NCBI GenBank assembly: GCA_951828515.1
Contig: OX639992.1
Coordinates: 124,001-188,000 of the forward strand
Length of the DNA: 64,000 bases
Reading direction: 5' to 3'
Source of the DNA: an uncultured Poribacteria bacterium
GTDB lineage: Bacteria > Poribacteria > WGA-4E > WGA-3G
Each line of letters begins with the position of its first letter. The stretch's first letter is position 1. Under the pieces are notes generated by a model. The model did not search any database, was not told the DNA's origin, and saw only the letters and a list, made by a program, of their open reading frames with translations. The position numbers and the translations under genes are program-made. This document shows positions 17,566 to 26,278 of this stretch, piece after piece.

Positions 17566-18255
17566 CTAATAGTACTTCTTCATCTGTGCCCACGTAACAG
17601 CTAACTTCCCGCGGGCATCAACAGACAGGACCTGCTCCCACGGGATATTTTTTCCTCTGGAATCGGCTTGATGTATATCATCAAAGTTCGGATGTCCCCA
17701 CCCACCGCTATTGTTATCAACAACAACGATTTGGGCGGTCTTGCCTTTGAATTCGGCAACATCCCACTCTGCTCGCGCCATCGTTTCGGTAGCCTTCCCT
17801 GTTGCTGTGAGCACGACTTTTCCCTTAATCTCAAGGTTAACACTACACGGCGCGGGGTCATCCTTCCACGGGTGATTGCCACCACCGATGAGGAAATTCA
17901 TCGTTTTTCCGATAATCGTGAATTCGATCGAGGTGAGGGTGCCTTGAGGTCCGTCGCCTTGCGTTGCGCCTGGATTCTGTCCGAGTTTTTTCCCTTTATC
18001 TGGACCTTGGTACTTTTCGTATAACCCTAACCACCAATCCCCTTGATGTTCGGAGGGCTGACCGCGGTTTCGCGCTGTCGGGTTATCTCCCCAAGTTGGT
18101 TGGAAATCGAATGCCTCTCCGTCTGTCTCCCAATCCGTGAGGTCGCCTGTCTCGAAATCGTTGTTAAACGCTCGCGCTGAGGCGATGTTAACGGGCAGAA
18201 CCAAGAGTATCAGGAGGACAGAGGGAATCATAGGCGAGAAATACATTTTTTTCAT
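17566..18255 (-). CDS. Secreted protein with GH32-associated-like beta module and GKLAxTWA tail
   Basis: A 229-aa protein with a signal peptide (residues 1-29, VLLILLVLPVNIASARA). The mature part, starting FNNDFETGDLTDWETDG and containing NFLIGGGNHPW, TATGKATETM and GGWGHPNFDDI, resembles the beta-sandwich module found beside GH32-type domains and in many environmental secreted proteins. It ends VDARGKLAVTWAQMKKYY, a tail shared with the LamG-like protein at 54463-55245. ATG 18255 has AAGGAG upstream and is preferred over the upstream start, which would mask the signal peptide. A ligand-binding or lectin-like role is possible. Confidence 0.75.
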   Translation of the reverse strand: MKKMYFSPMIPSVLLILLVLPVNIASARAFNNDFETGDLTDWETDGEAFDFQPTWGDNPTARNRGQPSEHQGDWWLGLYEKYQGPDKGKKLGQNPGATQGDGPQGTLTSIEFTIIGKTMNFLIGGGNHPWKDDPAPCSVNLEIKGKVVLTATGKATETMARAEWDVAEFKGKTAQIVVVDNNSGGWGHPNFDDIHQADSRGKNIPWEQVLSVDARGKLAVTWAQMKKYY

Positions 18256-18355
18256 GAGATGCGTCTCCTTCTGCTTGTGAAAAGTTGTGTGCCTGAGCAT
18301 TCAGGCAGCAATTTGTAAACACATGTCTGAAAGTCGAACAACATCATCGCTTTTC

Positions 18356-18384
18356 ATAATACGCTATTGCGAAAATAATGTCAA
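18356..18384 (-). promoter_or_regulatory. Sigma70-type promoter for the secreted protein gene
   Basis: On the minus strand TTGACA (18384-18379), 17 nt, then TATTAT (18361-18356), about 100 nt upstream of the ATG at 18255. Confidence 0.6.
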
Positions 18385-18438
18385 GGAAAATTGTGAATTT
18401 CGGTACGGAGAGATATTACCGCTTCATCGGTTTCAGTA

Positions 18439-19116
18439 TCACGAAAAGATGTCCCATAGAATCCGAAAAATTCCTTCTAAAATCGAAATACCCCCAACAA
18501 ATAGGGTACACCTACCCGTGAACCTTTCAATTGACGTGGAAGCAAACTCGCTGATGACAAGATGTGCCCAAGCGACTAACGCGCAACCGCTCAAAAGAAC
18601 TTCCGCGCCCTGTTCCCAGCCTGTGGTTTCTCGAATTACATCAAAAACAAGTACCTCTCTTATCGCGAGGACATCAGAAGTAAGTGTGTGCCCAGCTGCG
18701 GCAGCCACGAAAACTGCACCAATAAACAAGGCGCGGGTTACAGGAGATATATTCAGAACAACGTAAATCCATACTAAAATTGCCAGACTCTCAAAAGCTG
18801 AAGGCAACGACTGTTCCCACTCCCACTGGATCACGACTGGGAAATTGGGAAACTGACGCTCTAATATTTTAACCAACCCCAAGCTGCCCACGCTACACCC
18901 CAAGACAAATATAATACCACAAGAAATAAATACGGAAACAGGTATGCGCGGAATACCGAATGGCATCAGGCCTGATCCAGCTAATACAACAGCAGTAGCA
19001 AGCAACAAGAATGCGCTATTGCCATCCGATGGAAGCACCATAGACCCTAAAATTAACGGATTCACCAATATTGTCTTCCACGTTACTTTGGATACCTTTG
19101 AAGTCCTGTCAAACAT
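18439..19116 (-). CDS. Unrecognised multi-pass membrane protein
   Basis: A 225-aa protein with about five to six hydrophobic segments (residues ~15-30, 36-52, 60-85, 112-145, 175-190, 200-220), so probably in the inner membrane. I do not recognise the family. A purine-rich GAGAGGG sits very close to the ATG, so the start is uncertain. It is flanked by a repeat element upstream and the promoter of the secreted protein gene downstream. Codon use and length make a real gene likely, but there is no functional clue. Confidence 0.55.
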   Translation of the reverse strand: MFDRTSKVSKVTWKTILVNPLILGSMVLPSDGNSAFLLLATAVVLAGSGLMPFGIPRIPVSVFISCGIIFVLGCSVGSLGLVKILERQFPNFPVVIQWEWEQSLPSAFESLAILVWIYVVLNISPVTRALFIGAVFVAAAAGHTLTSDVLAIREVLVFDVIRETTGWEQGAEVLLSGCALVAWAHLVISEFASTSIERFTGRCTLFVGGISILEGIFRILWDIFS

Positions 19117-19182
19117 TGCCCTCTCTTACCGATTTGATTATGCCTGCGTCCCCTATCCAGTAGAATTAACAAGCAAATGTAG

Positions 19183-19690
19183 TTATACCAATTCTGATTG
19201 ATGATTCCTCTTAAAAGGTCCTACTGTTTTTGGTTATGCCCGGTGCGGTTAGGAAACCGCACCATAGGTGTCAATTTAGCGGTCCCCAGGCCCGGTAGGT
19301 TCGGTTTTGCGGCGTACTCGCCCAAATGCGATCTGCATTCCTAACCGAACCGGGCTTAGCCCAAGGACAGTGCGCCCGTAGGTTGGGTTGAACGGTCTTG
19401 AGAAGGCGAACATCGGTGTGCCAAACACACCTGAAATCTGATAGACGCTGATATACTCTCAAGACCATAGGGAAATCCAACTTTATAGCGTTAGAATCCC
19501 GGGAACTTCACAACAAATGCGTTGGGTTTCACTCGGTATCTGCTGGATATAGCGTGTCTGGCGAGACTTCATTTTTTTATGACTTTTTCGGGATTTGATG
19601 GAATCCGTTCTACCCAACCTACGCTGCCACGGACATATTTTTCTTAAATTGACACCTATGGTGCGGTTAGGAAACCGCACCTACCGGGCC
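19183..19690. repeat. Composite ~500-bp repeat element, copy 1
   Basis: 36-bp inverted arms at 19242-19277 and 19646-19681 (core GGTGCGGTTAGGAAACCGC) enclose a GTAGGTTGGGT inverted-repeat element (19378-19622). The start TTATACCAATTCTGATTGA is shared with the copy at 28108. The two copies are nearly identical over ~480 bp; copy 1 carries about 30 extra bases near 19315-19345. Apparent ORFs inside both copies are byproducts of the repeats. Confidence 0.85.
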
Positions 19691-19732
19691 TGTGAAAAAT
19701 AAATATTACCGAATTAAATACTGAAACTTCAT

Positions 19733-19934
19733 CAAACCTCGCCAGCGGTGAGTAGGGTCAGTGCCTTCTGAGATGTCTATACATTTTCGGGCTTTACTAT
19801 AAACCCCAAAACCTATTAGGTAGCAACTTGGGTTATTATAGTATCCAATTCTGTCAATGTCAAATAGGAATAGCGATCTGAAGGTAGCTCCTATAGGGGT
19901 GGTCGGAAATCGGAGTTTCCTCCTACAGAAGAAC
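19733..19934. repeat. Cluster of fragmentary dispersed repeats
   Basis: Contains a half copy of the AACCTCGCCAGCG element ending in TTTACTATA (19793-19801), a GTAGCAACTTGGGTTAT motif and a GGAAATCGGAGTTTCC palindrome. Non-coding. Confidence 0.5.
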
Positions 19935-19982
19935 CGAATGCCTCTAACTCTGGTAGGACTGCTTAGCTTCAAAACTGAACCC

Positions 19983-20549
19983 TTATAGCATGCCTACCAT
20001 CTGTCTTGCGAAAATCAATCCGATGACGCAGATAATTGCTGTCAACGTCCGCTTTTCGCTTTTGATGGCGCGCGTCCAGGAAAAATCGTGGGGAGATGGT
20101 TCGGGATAGGGACAGAATCGCGGAATAAAGCGGGGCACCCGGTCTCGGTATGCCTGATAGACGGGACCGCAGGATTCGATCAGATACGACTCTTCTACGG
20201 CAATAATCGGTAGGTATTGGAAGAAATAACCGATAACAAGTACGGCTATAAGCCAATAAACATTTGCGACAAGGCAAACACCAAGGCTGAGTAGGAAATT
20301 ACCGAGATATAGGGGGTTACGGACGTACCCATAGGGACCTGTTGTGACGAGATCTCGCGCTGCACCGAGCGTTCTCGCACGCGTGGATGCCCCTGCATAT
20401 CCGACCGCCCATATTCTGAGAAATTCGCCTGTAACAATAAGCAACACACCAATGACTACGGTGTACCACAGGGGTTCAGCAAAATAGAGGAGAGCGAAGA
20501 TAAAAGGGATAGGTGTAAAACTTCGGATTTTGAAGAAGAAGTTGCCAAT
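19983..20549 (-). CDS. Isoprenylcysteine carboxyl methyltransferase-like membrane protein, probable ATT start
   Basis: A small integral-membrane methyltransferase of about 188 aa. Hydrophobic segments lie in the first 60 residues and again at ~95-130. Family signatures are visible: TTGPYGYVRNPLYLGNFLLSLG and the C-terminal ESYLIESCGPVYQAYRDRVPRF (SAM-binding E-x-x-L...Y..Y..V). Starting at the TTG at 20447 would remove the first membrane helix. The homologous N-terminus IGNFFFKIRSF begins at an ATT codon (20549-20547) placed 11 nt after AAGGA, the same geometry used by the neighbouring genes. No in-frame ATG/GTG/TTG exists there. The gene follows the LptG-like gene on the same strand. Confidence 0.75.
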   Translation of the reverse strand: MGNFFFKIRSFTPIPFIFALLYFAEPLWYTVVIGVLLIVTGEFLRIWAVGYAGASTRARTLGAARDLVTTGPYGYVRNPLYLGNFLLSLGVCLVANVYWLIAVLVIGYFFQYLPIIAVEESYLIESCGPVYQAYRDRVPRFIPRFCPYPEPSPHDFSWTRAIKSEKRTLTAIICVIGLIFARQMVGML

Positions 20550-20575
20550 TTTTCTAATTTTCCTTGCGGTTCGGT
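20550..20575 (-). promoter_or_regulatory. Leader repeat with AAGGA 11 nt before an ATT codon
   Basis: Minus strand ACCGAACCGCAAGGA followed by 11 A/T/G-rich bases and then ATT at 20549. The copy matches those at 2421-2444 and 22920-22946, which precede ATG starts. Confidence 0.6.
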
Positions 20576-20591
20576 GAAGTCGGTTGAACTT

Positions 20592-21653
20592 TTATTTCGG
20601 TGTACGCCAGATCATGATACCCCCAACAGCAGCGTACAGGATGTTCGCTCCCCAACACGCGAGAAATGGGTGAAGTTTGCCACTTTCACTCAATCCCTCA
20701 AGTGTTGCGAAGGAGAGTGCCCAATAGAGAAAAGAGAGGAAGAAGGCAATCACCAACCCGGCAAAGAACCCTGCCCTACCAAAACGGATAGCGATAGGTG
20801 CGCCAAGCATAACAACAACGACAGCCGCGAAGGGATACGCTGTCTTGTGATACAACTTTACCCGTTCTTTGCGCGAAATCTGTCCTGCTTCCTGTTTATA
20901 GGCGATCTGTTGGCGGAGTTCTTCGATCGTCATCGCCCTAGGATCCTTTTCACTCCCTATAAAACGGGCAGGATCTTCGTTCCGCTCAATCGTGTGTGTA
21001 TCGAAAGCTTCATAGCCAACCTCCAGTCCACCTTGAAAGTGGCGAATATATCCATCAGTTAAATGCCACTCGGTAGGTGTCCACTCTGCTGACTTCGCGA
21101 ACGTCACCTGTGCGAGTTTCCCGTTTGTATCATATTCATAGATGGTGAGTTGTTGGATTTTGCGGGCATCCAAAGCGATCCGCTGTGAGTAAAAGATACG
21201 GTCGCCTTTGCCTCTGAAGACGACGTTTCTGCCGCGACGGGGTCTCACCTTATTTTGTAAGAGATGTGCTTCATGAAATGCAGGTGCTGCGACCCGGTTA
21301 TAAAAAAGCGCGAAGAGTCCACAAATAACAAGCGTTACAATTAGAACAGGAACGAGGAGCCGGTAGACACTTAGCCCTCCCGCCTTCATAGCAGTGAACT
21401 CGTTGCTTTGCACCATCCGACCGAGCACAAAAAAGATAGCCACAAATGCGGCAACGGGTACTACCTCCATGATTCGACGTGGTGCTTGGAAGAGAACAAT
21501 TTTAACAGCGGTTATATAAGCGACATCATCATCGAATTTTTTAATGTCCTTATCCAGCAAACGCACGATAATAATCAGGGCGATAAAGAACAAAAGCCCG
21601 ACAAAAAAGGCTTTGAGGTATTCACGTAGCAGGTATCGATCTAAGATATTCAA
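20592..21653 (-). CDS. LptF/LptG-type (YjgP/YjgQ) lipopolysaccharide export permease
   Basis: A 353-aa inner-membrane permease. The start NILDRYLLREYLKAFFVGLL is the typical LptG/F amphipathic N-terminus plus TM1. Further helices at about 55-75 and 95-120 are followed by a large soluble beta-jellyroll domain (125-270), then three C-terminal helices (AAVVVVMLGAPIAIRFGRAG, FAGLVIAFFLSFLYWAL). Such proteins pull LPS from the inner membrane with LptB2. The start is TTG at 21653 with AAGGT 11 nt upstream. Its pair with the next upstream gene suggests the two form the LptF-LptG heterodimer. No lptB or lptC is in the window. Confidence 0.9.
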   Translation of the reverse strand: MNILDRYLLREYLKAFFVGLLFFIALIIIVRLLDKDIKKFDDDVAYITAVKIVLFQAPRRIMEVVPVAAFVAIFFVLGRMVQSNEFTAMKAGGLSVYRLLVPVLIVTLVICGLFALFYNRVAAPAFHEAHLLQNKVRPRRGRNVVFRGKGDRIFYSQRIALDARKIQQLTIYEYDTNGKLAQVTFAKSAEWTPTEWHLTDGYIRHFQGGLEVGYEAFDTHTIERNEDPARFIGSEKDPRAMTIEELRQQIAYKQEAGQISRKERVKLYHKTAYPFAAVVVVMLGAPIAIRFGRAGFFAGLVIAFFLSFLYWALSFATLEGLSESGKLHPFLACWGANILYAAVGGIMIWRTPK

Positions 21654-21673
21654 TTTTTAATTATACCTTGCGG
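21654..21673 (-). promoter_or_regulatory. Leader repeat before the LptG-like gene
   Basis: Minus strand CCGCAAGGT, 11 A/T-rich bases, then TTG at 21653. Same geometry as the other copies of this leader. Confidence 0.6.
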
Positions 21674-21719
21674 ATGAGCCATGGCATCTGTAAATTTAGC
21701 GGTTTTTGTGTTCGATGGG

Positions 21720-22919
21720 TTACGATTCGACTTTCCTGTTGACGACAACCGGCAACTTGTCGCGGGCGCGCCAAGTTCGCAGCGTTCCTTCACCTATCAT
21801 GCGAATACTAAGAAAAACGCCGAAAACGCCAACAGCAATATTGGGAAGCCACATGGCAAGGGCAGGAGATAACATGCCGTTCAAACCTGCGCTTTGACCG
21901 ATTTGAAGCAGTAAGTAGTAAACCAAAATCACAGCTAAGCCGACCCCAAACCCAATCATCCTACCGCTCTGTTTCACCATCAACCCAAGCGGCACGCCCA
22001 TTAACCCGAATGCCAAACACGCGAAAGGGATAGAGAACTTTTTGTGATACTCAACCTCTGCGAAACGGAGTCTACGAAGGGTATAATCAGGGTTTTTGCT
22101 GGTTTGTACGGTGGCAGCCAAACTATTGATGAACGTTTTGAGTTGGGCAATACTCATTGAGCGTGGTGTCTGGTTTTGAAACTCGCCGCGCTCCAGATCC
22201 TCAGTCAACTGTAGTGCGAGTTGTTGCTGCTGGAACTTTGTTACACGATATGCCTCTGAATCATCGGCTGTTGGTTCGTAAGTAAGTCCATCGTAAAGCG
22301 TGAGCACGGCTCTACCGCCTTCAAAACCGAGGGTGCCTTCTCGCGCGTGACTGAATCGAGGACGCCCATTCCAGATACCGTCCCAGATTTTGACATCCTG
22401 CATGCGCCCACTTTCGGTATCCGTAGATTCGTACATCCATAATTTACCTTCTCTCTCCAACTCTTTCATGACAGTAGCTTCTTCCAAAACGAAAGTCGGA
22501 TTGTGTCTTTGAATGTCGCGTTTGAGCGTCGCGTAAGCAAGATTCGCCTTTGGGAGTGCGTAGTCCATCAATCCGAGATCAACAAGGCTCAGCACCACTG
22601 CCATGCCTAAAAGGGGTAGCATAAGATGATGGAAAGCGACACCGTGCGCTTTCATCGCGATAATCTCATTGTCTGTAGAGAGTCTTCCGAGAGAAAGTAA
22701 AATTGCGACCAAAGCCGCCATTGGAAGGGATAACACAACCGTTGCAGGCATCACATAGATGAGCAATTCGACAAGGTAAACCGGACTTACCCCTTTCTGC
22801 ACAAAAAGCTTCGTTAACCGAAAAAGGTCATCGAAGATGAGGATAAAGGTAAAACAGACAAGTGCTATGATGAAAGGTGGCAAAAATTCTTTAAGTATAT
22901 ACCGCGCTAATATTCTCAT
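21720..22919 (-). CDS. LptF/LptG-type (YjgP/YjgQ) lipopolysaccharide export permease
   Basis: A 399-aa homologue of the following gene. MRILARYILKEFLPPFIIAL gives the LptF-type N-terminus, LLIYVMPATVVLSLPMAALVAILLSLG is TM2, the region ~115-290 is the periplasmic jellyroll, and the C-terminus has three helices (FACLAFGLMGVPLGLMVKQSG onward). It is upstream in the operon, 66 nt before the second permease, with the methyltransferase third. ATG 22919 has AAGGT 11 nt upstream inside a leader repeat. Role: outer-membrane LPS transport. Confidence 0.9.
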   Translation of the reverse strand: MRILARYILKEFLPPFIIALVCFTFILIFDDLFRLTKLFVQKGVSPVYLVELLIYVMPATVVLSLPMAALVAILLSLGRLSTDNEIIAMKAHGVAFHHLMLPLLGMAVVLSLVDLGLMDYALPKANLAYATLKRDIQRHNPTFVLEEATVMKELEREGKLWMYESTDTESGRMQDVKIWDGIWNGRPRFSHAREGTLGFEGGRAVLTLYDGLTYEPTADDSEAYRVTKFQQQQLALQLTEDLERGEFQNQTPRSMSIAQLKTFINSLAATVQTSKNPDYTLRRLRFAEVEYHKKFSIPFACLAFGLMGVPLGLMVKQSGRMIGFGVGLAVILVYYLLLQIGQSAGLNGMLSPALAMWLPNIAVGVFGVFLSIRMIGEGTLRTWRARDKLPVVVNRKVES

Positions 22920-22946
22920 TTTTTTAACTTACCTTGCGGTTCGGTC
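22920..22946 (-). promoter_or_regulatory. Leader repeat before the LptF-like gene
   Basis: Minus strand GACCGAACCGCAAGGT plus 11 bases then ATG. The first 15 bases equal those at 2314-2328. A GAAATACGCAAGCAAAAA motif follows at ~22989; related motifs occur near 28071 and 63551 and inside the GT39 gene. Confidence 0.65.
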
Positions 22947-23095
22947 AGCTGGATTTGAAACCTGACATCCTTCCACGTAGAATTAGGGGAAATACGCAAG
23001 CAAAAACCCCTCCAAATGTAAAGCATTCTCGCTGCGAAGCAAAATTATGCCGTTTGAGGAACCTAATTTCATTACGGGCTACATCTTCTTTCTGA

Positions 23096-23231
23096 TATAG
23101 TAAAACCCATAATTAAGTTTACACTCTGTAATGCGGCGAGGTTAGGGGGAAACGCCCTATCAAAAACACCTCGCCAGCAATGTGGGTTTTGTGTTTTCAA
23201 GAGCGTGCAAGTATTTTCGGGCTTTACTATA
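23096..23231. repeat. Complete MITE-like element, TATAGTAAA/TTTACTATA termini
   Basis: TATAGTAAA at 23096-23104 and TTTACTATA at 23223-23231 bound 136 bp. Inside, AAGTTTACACTCTGTAATG leads to a GGCGAGGTT...ACCTCGCC palindrome whose loop carries extra GGGGAAACGCCC bases. The remaining gap 22947-23357 holds no gene. Confidence 0.75.
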
Positions 23232-23321
23232 AATCCAAAATCTTTCTTCTTAATGAGTTGATTTGTGTCAGAAAAACCTTCATAATTTACTACATTAGTA
23301 GCAGCGTGCCCTATTTTTAAT

Positions 23322-23351
23322 TTGAAATTTTGCTATGAGTGATGGTATCAT
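23322..23351 (+). promoter_or_regulatory. Possible promoter giving a leaderless transcript
   Basis: TTGAAA (23322-23327), 18 nt, TATCAT (23346-23351). The ATG of the next gene begins only 6 nt downstream, at the expected transcription start. No Shine-Dalgarno sequence is present. Confidence 0.4.
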
Positions 23352-23357
23352 ACCAGC

Positions 23358-23837
23358 ATGGAACTCACGTTTGAATCCATTCAACTTACACCTGATGACT
23401 TGGCAGACGTAGCAGCACGTCATACTTCTGCCCAAGAAATCTACTCTCCAACAGCCCCAAAACGACCGACTGCCCAATTCGGTTGGCGCGATAGATGGTG
23501 GTTAAACCACACAGCAGCCCAGCAAGTTGTCATCAATTATTGGTTTTTCGAGTCACACGATGAAGCACGTACAGCCGCCGATGAAGGTAGATTCCGGCTC
23601 TCAGCGCAGACCGTGCCGAAATTAGGAGGACGTGATTCTATCTATCAACCTCCATCAAATAACAAACATGGACTGGGTGATGTGGTGTGGCAGGCTGGAG
23701 CGAATTTTTTGTTCGTCCAAGAGACAATCGTCGTGCTGGTCGCTGAAATAGGAGGGCAGGTTTCCGAGGAAACAACACTCCATATCGCCAAAAAGATTTC
23801 CAAGAAAATTAAGAGCGCGCTGCCGCCGAAACGGTAA
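23358..23837 (+). CDS. Unrecognised small protein
   Basis: A 159-aa protein with no signal peptide. I do not recognise its family. The middle (WWLNHTAAQQVVINYWFFES then DEARTAADEGRFRL) suggests an alpha/beta fold, and the C-terminus is a Lys-rich helix (HIAKKISKKIKSALPPKR). The region DVVWQAGANFLFVQETIVVLVAE reads like a beta-hairpin core used by uptake- or binding-type domains, but this is weak. It lies alone on the plus strand between a MITE-like element and an oppositely oriented gene, with no ribosome site and a promoter that would start at or near the ATG. Confidence 0.6.
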   Translation: MELTFESIQLTPDDLADVAARHTSAQEIYSPTAPKRPTAQFGWRDRWWLNHTAAQQVVINYWFFESHDEARTAADEGRFRLSAQTVPKLGGRDSIYQPPSNNKHGLGDVVWQAGANFLFVQETIVVLVAEIGGQVSEETTLHIAKKISKKIKSALPPKR

Positions 23838-23996
23838 CCAGTCAAAGGCGCGTCACGTCCAAAACACCAATTTTTAATTTATTGCATCATACGAACTGCA
23901 TCTTCAACCGTAGCCCGTAATGTAGTGGACAGCGGGTTTAAGAAACGCAATCAATAGTCTTAACCCACGTCGTTCGTCCCCAGATACAATTAAGAA

Positions 23997-25061
23997 CTAA
24001 TAATCTTGATACCACGTTGCGGATTGCTTGGCAATATGAACGTTTTCTGCGCCACCAAACTGGCGATGCCCAAACCACGGTAATGCGTTCTCCGCTGCGG
24101 CGTTTGCGTTCTTGAAGTTCGTTGTCGCCTCATTTTCCAAGAACTGCTTAACTGCCGGAGTGTCAGGATAATATTGGACGGCATCTTTCCAGATGGCTCT
24201 TCCACAGAGAAACCCACTTGCGCCGGCACTGGTTGCAAGGTCAACGTTCTCGATGAATTCCTCAATATCTACACCGGCACTTAAAATTACCCACGGCAGT
24301 GTCGAGGTTTCGTCTAATTTCTGGCAGATTTCCTTCACTTCAGCGAGTTCATACGCCGAATCCCCCGCGTAAAAACTGGCATTTTGATAATCCGCAGTGT
24401 ATTTCAGATCGGCAGGAAATTCTAACTTCAGAATGTCAACTTTGTAGCTTGGATCTATGAACTCCTCGACACTCCGAATCACAAGGTCGGGTTTCTGTTT
24501 GGCGAAGGCGACGCTCTTCGTCGTGCCTTCAAGCGCGTAGCTCACTAATTCCAACAAAAACGGCAAATCCTGCTTTTCGCATTCGTCGCCGACATGACGC
24601 ACAAAGGCTTGCTGATGTTCAAGTGTTTTTGCGGATGCATCAGGGTGGTAATAAGCGAGGAGTTTAATAGCATCTGCCCCGGCGCGCTGTGCCTTGGCGA
24701 TGCTCCAGTTTTGGATCGGATTGGAGAGACGTTCGTTCTCACCAACTCCTTCGCTGACATAGCCCGATTCTTCATAGGCTAAGAGCAACGCGACATCCCG
24801 TGGAATATCGGCAATAGAGTAGGGATGCCCGTAAATTGGGTCGGTCAGAACCGCTGTTGCATTTGGGGAAAGGATTCGAGTAATCAAAGTTTTCAGTGCT
24901 GCGACATCTTCGTACTGGACATCAGCGTTGTCCTTGTCGAGTGCATCTGCGAGTGCTTGTACCATGGAGCCTCGCTGGTCAATCGCCATCATTTTAAAGC
25001 GACCATTCGCATCAGCGAGTTTCATGATACCTCGCAATTTACCAGAGGAAATATCGTTCAT
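23997..25061 (-). CDS. Tagatose 1,6-bisphosphate aldolase-like (LacD type)
   Basis: A 354-aa class I aldolase. The N-terminus SSGKLRGIMKLADANGRFKMMAIDQRGSM is the LacD signature, and VDILKLEFPADLK contains the probable Schiff-base lysine. PWVILSAGVDIEEFIENVDLATSAGASGFLCGRAIWKDAV is the phosphate-binding end of the TIM barrel. LacD-type enzymes cleave tagatose or fructose 1,6-bisphosphate, or a sulfo-sugar phosphate in SqvD/YihT relatives. AAAAGGAGAG precedes the ATG at 25061. No lac or sulfoquinovose genes are adjacent, so the substrate stays open. Confidence 0.85.
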   Translation of the reverse strand: MNDISSGKLRGIMKLADANGRFKMMAIDQRGSMVQALADALDKDNADVQYEDVAALKTLITRILSPNATAVLTDPIYGHPYSIADIPRDVALLLAYEESGYVSEGVGENERLSNPIQNWSIAKAQRAGADAIKLLAYYHPDASAKTLEHQQAFVRHVGDECEKQDLPFLLELVSYALEGTTKSVAFAKQKPDLVIRSVEEFIDPSYKVDILKLEFPADLKYTADYQNASFYAGDSAYELAEVKEICQKLDETSTLPWVILSAGVDIEEFIENVDLATSAGASGFLCGRAIWKDAVQYYPDTPAVKQFLENEATTNFKNANAAAENALPWFGHRQFGGAENVHIAKQSATWYQDY

Positions 25062-25079
25062 TTAGCTCTCCTTTTCAGT

Positions 25080-25176
25080 AGCTGTCGGCTATCAGCCTTC
25101 AGCGGTCAGTTCTAAGAGGTTTTCGTTTAACACAGGTTTCCTCCTGTTACCGACTGCTGATTGCTGACTGCTGAAG
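25080..25176. repeat. TCAGCAGTCAGC-type repeat cluster
   Basis: Alternating short units such as GCTATCAGCCTTCAGCGG and GACTGCTGATTGCTGACTGC. The same motif type occurs near 4310, 4660, 40605, 52487 and 54150. Confidence 0.55.
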
Positions 25177-25181
25177 ACTAT

Positions 25182-26246
25182 TTAGTATTCACGTTCAACG
25201 AAAAAGCGGATTAAAGAGAAAAACAACTGTTTTGCCTGTCCATCAGGGAGATGCTCAAAATTATTTTTAAACCGTCCAGCGGCTTCCTGTAAGAGTGCCT
25301 GAGACCGTTGTTGGGCATAGGTAATCGATTTATATTTTTGCATTAAGCGGAGTACGCTCTCGACCTCTGCCTCGGTTTTCTCATTCCGGGGACGCGCCAT
25401 GATGTCAATGACATTCTGGGCTTCAGCCGAGCTGCAAGCATTGATAAGATGAATAAGAACGAGGGTCCGTTTACCTTCACTAATGTCTCCCGCAATCTCT
25501 TTTCCGTACCGACCGACATCACCGATCAGGTTAAGGACATCGTCCTGAATTTGAAAGGCGACACCGAGTTCTTTACCGAGTTCTACGAGTCCATCTATTT
25601 CTGTTTCACTCGCGCCACCGATGATTGCTCCAACCCGACACGGTGTGATACAGGTATACCATGCGGTTTTCTGTATGCACATCGTTAAGTAGTCATCTTC
25701 ATCAAGATTCCAGCGGTTATCGTTCACCCAACTCAATTCAATGTGCTGTCCTTCAACGACTTGGTTGCTGAGTTGTATGAATTCAGATAAAATACGGAAG
25801 GCGAGTTGATGTCCGAGAATCTCAGTGTTTCGGTGAAGCATCTCCCACATTTTGCAGTGGAGGGCATCCCCAACGTTGATAGCCATCGGGATCCCGTGCT
25901 TTTGATGGAGACAGGGTTCGCCTCTGCGGAGTTCGGAACCATCTTCAATATCGTCGTGAATCAGGAGCCAATTCTGGAGGAGTTCAAGTGAGGCAGCAGT
26001 GTTAACGGCACGCTGTGTGTCTCCACCGAACGCCTCGCACATGAGCATGCAGAGCGCGGGACGTAAGCCCTTTGCGGCGCGGCGTGGGTAGTCTAACATC
26101 ATCTGGTACAACTGATGGACATCCGGGTGCTTGTGGGTAGTCGGGAGAAAATCAAAAATACAGGCATCAACCTTACTTTTGACATCGCTGAGGTATGTTG
26201 CGACAAGATGCTTTGTTGGTGAGGGTTCTTGTGCAGTTTTCTGCAT
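25182..26246 (-). CDS. Polyprenyl diphosphate synthase
   Basis: A 354-aa trans-prenyltransferase that condenses isopentenyl diphosphate into a longer prenyl chain. The first Asp-rich motif is DDIED (LLIHDDIEDGSELRRG, ~97-101) and the second is QIQDDVLN (~238). GKRTLVLIHLIN is the helix after the KGK-type segment. HQKHGIPMAINVGDAL is conserved. The frame opens 16 codons earlier with TTG, but AAGGA lies 5 nt before the ATG at 26246, so I start there. The gene begins 32 nt from the end of the mini-IS605-like element, so its native promoter is displaced; a candidate promoter lies at 26801-26829. Confidence 0.9.
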   Translation of the reverse strand: MQKTAQEPSPTKHLVATYLSDVKSKVDACIFDFLPTTHKHPDVHQLYQMMLDYPRRAAKGLRPALCMLMCEAFGGDTQRAVNTAASLELLQNWLLIHDDIEDGSELRRGEPCLHQKHGIPMAINVGDALHCKMWEMLHRNTEILGHQLAFRILSEFIQLSNQVVEGQHIELSWVNDNRWNLDEDDYLTMCIQKTAWYTCITPCRVGAIIGGASETEIDGLVELGKELGVAFQIQDDVLNLIGDVGRYGKEIAGDISEGKRTLVLIHLINACSSAEAQNVIDIMARPRNEKTEAEVESVLRLMQKYKSITYAQQRSQALLQEAAGRFKNNFEHLPDGQAKQLFFSLIRFFVEREY

Positions 26247-26278
26247 TAGTTTCCTTATACTTTGCGCTGTCTTTTTAT

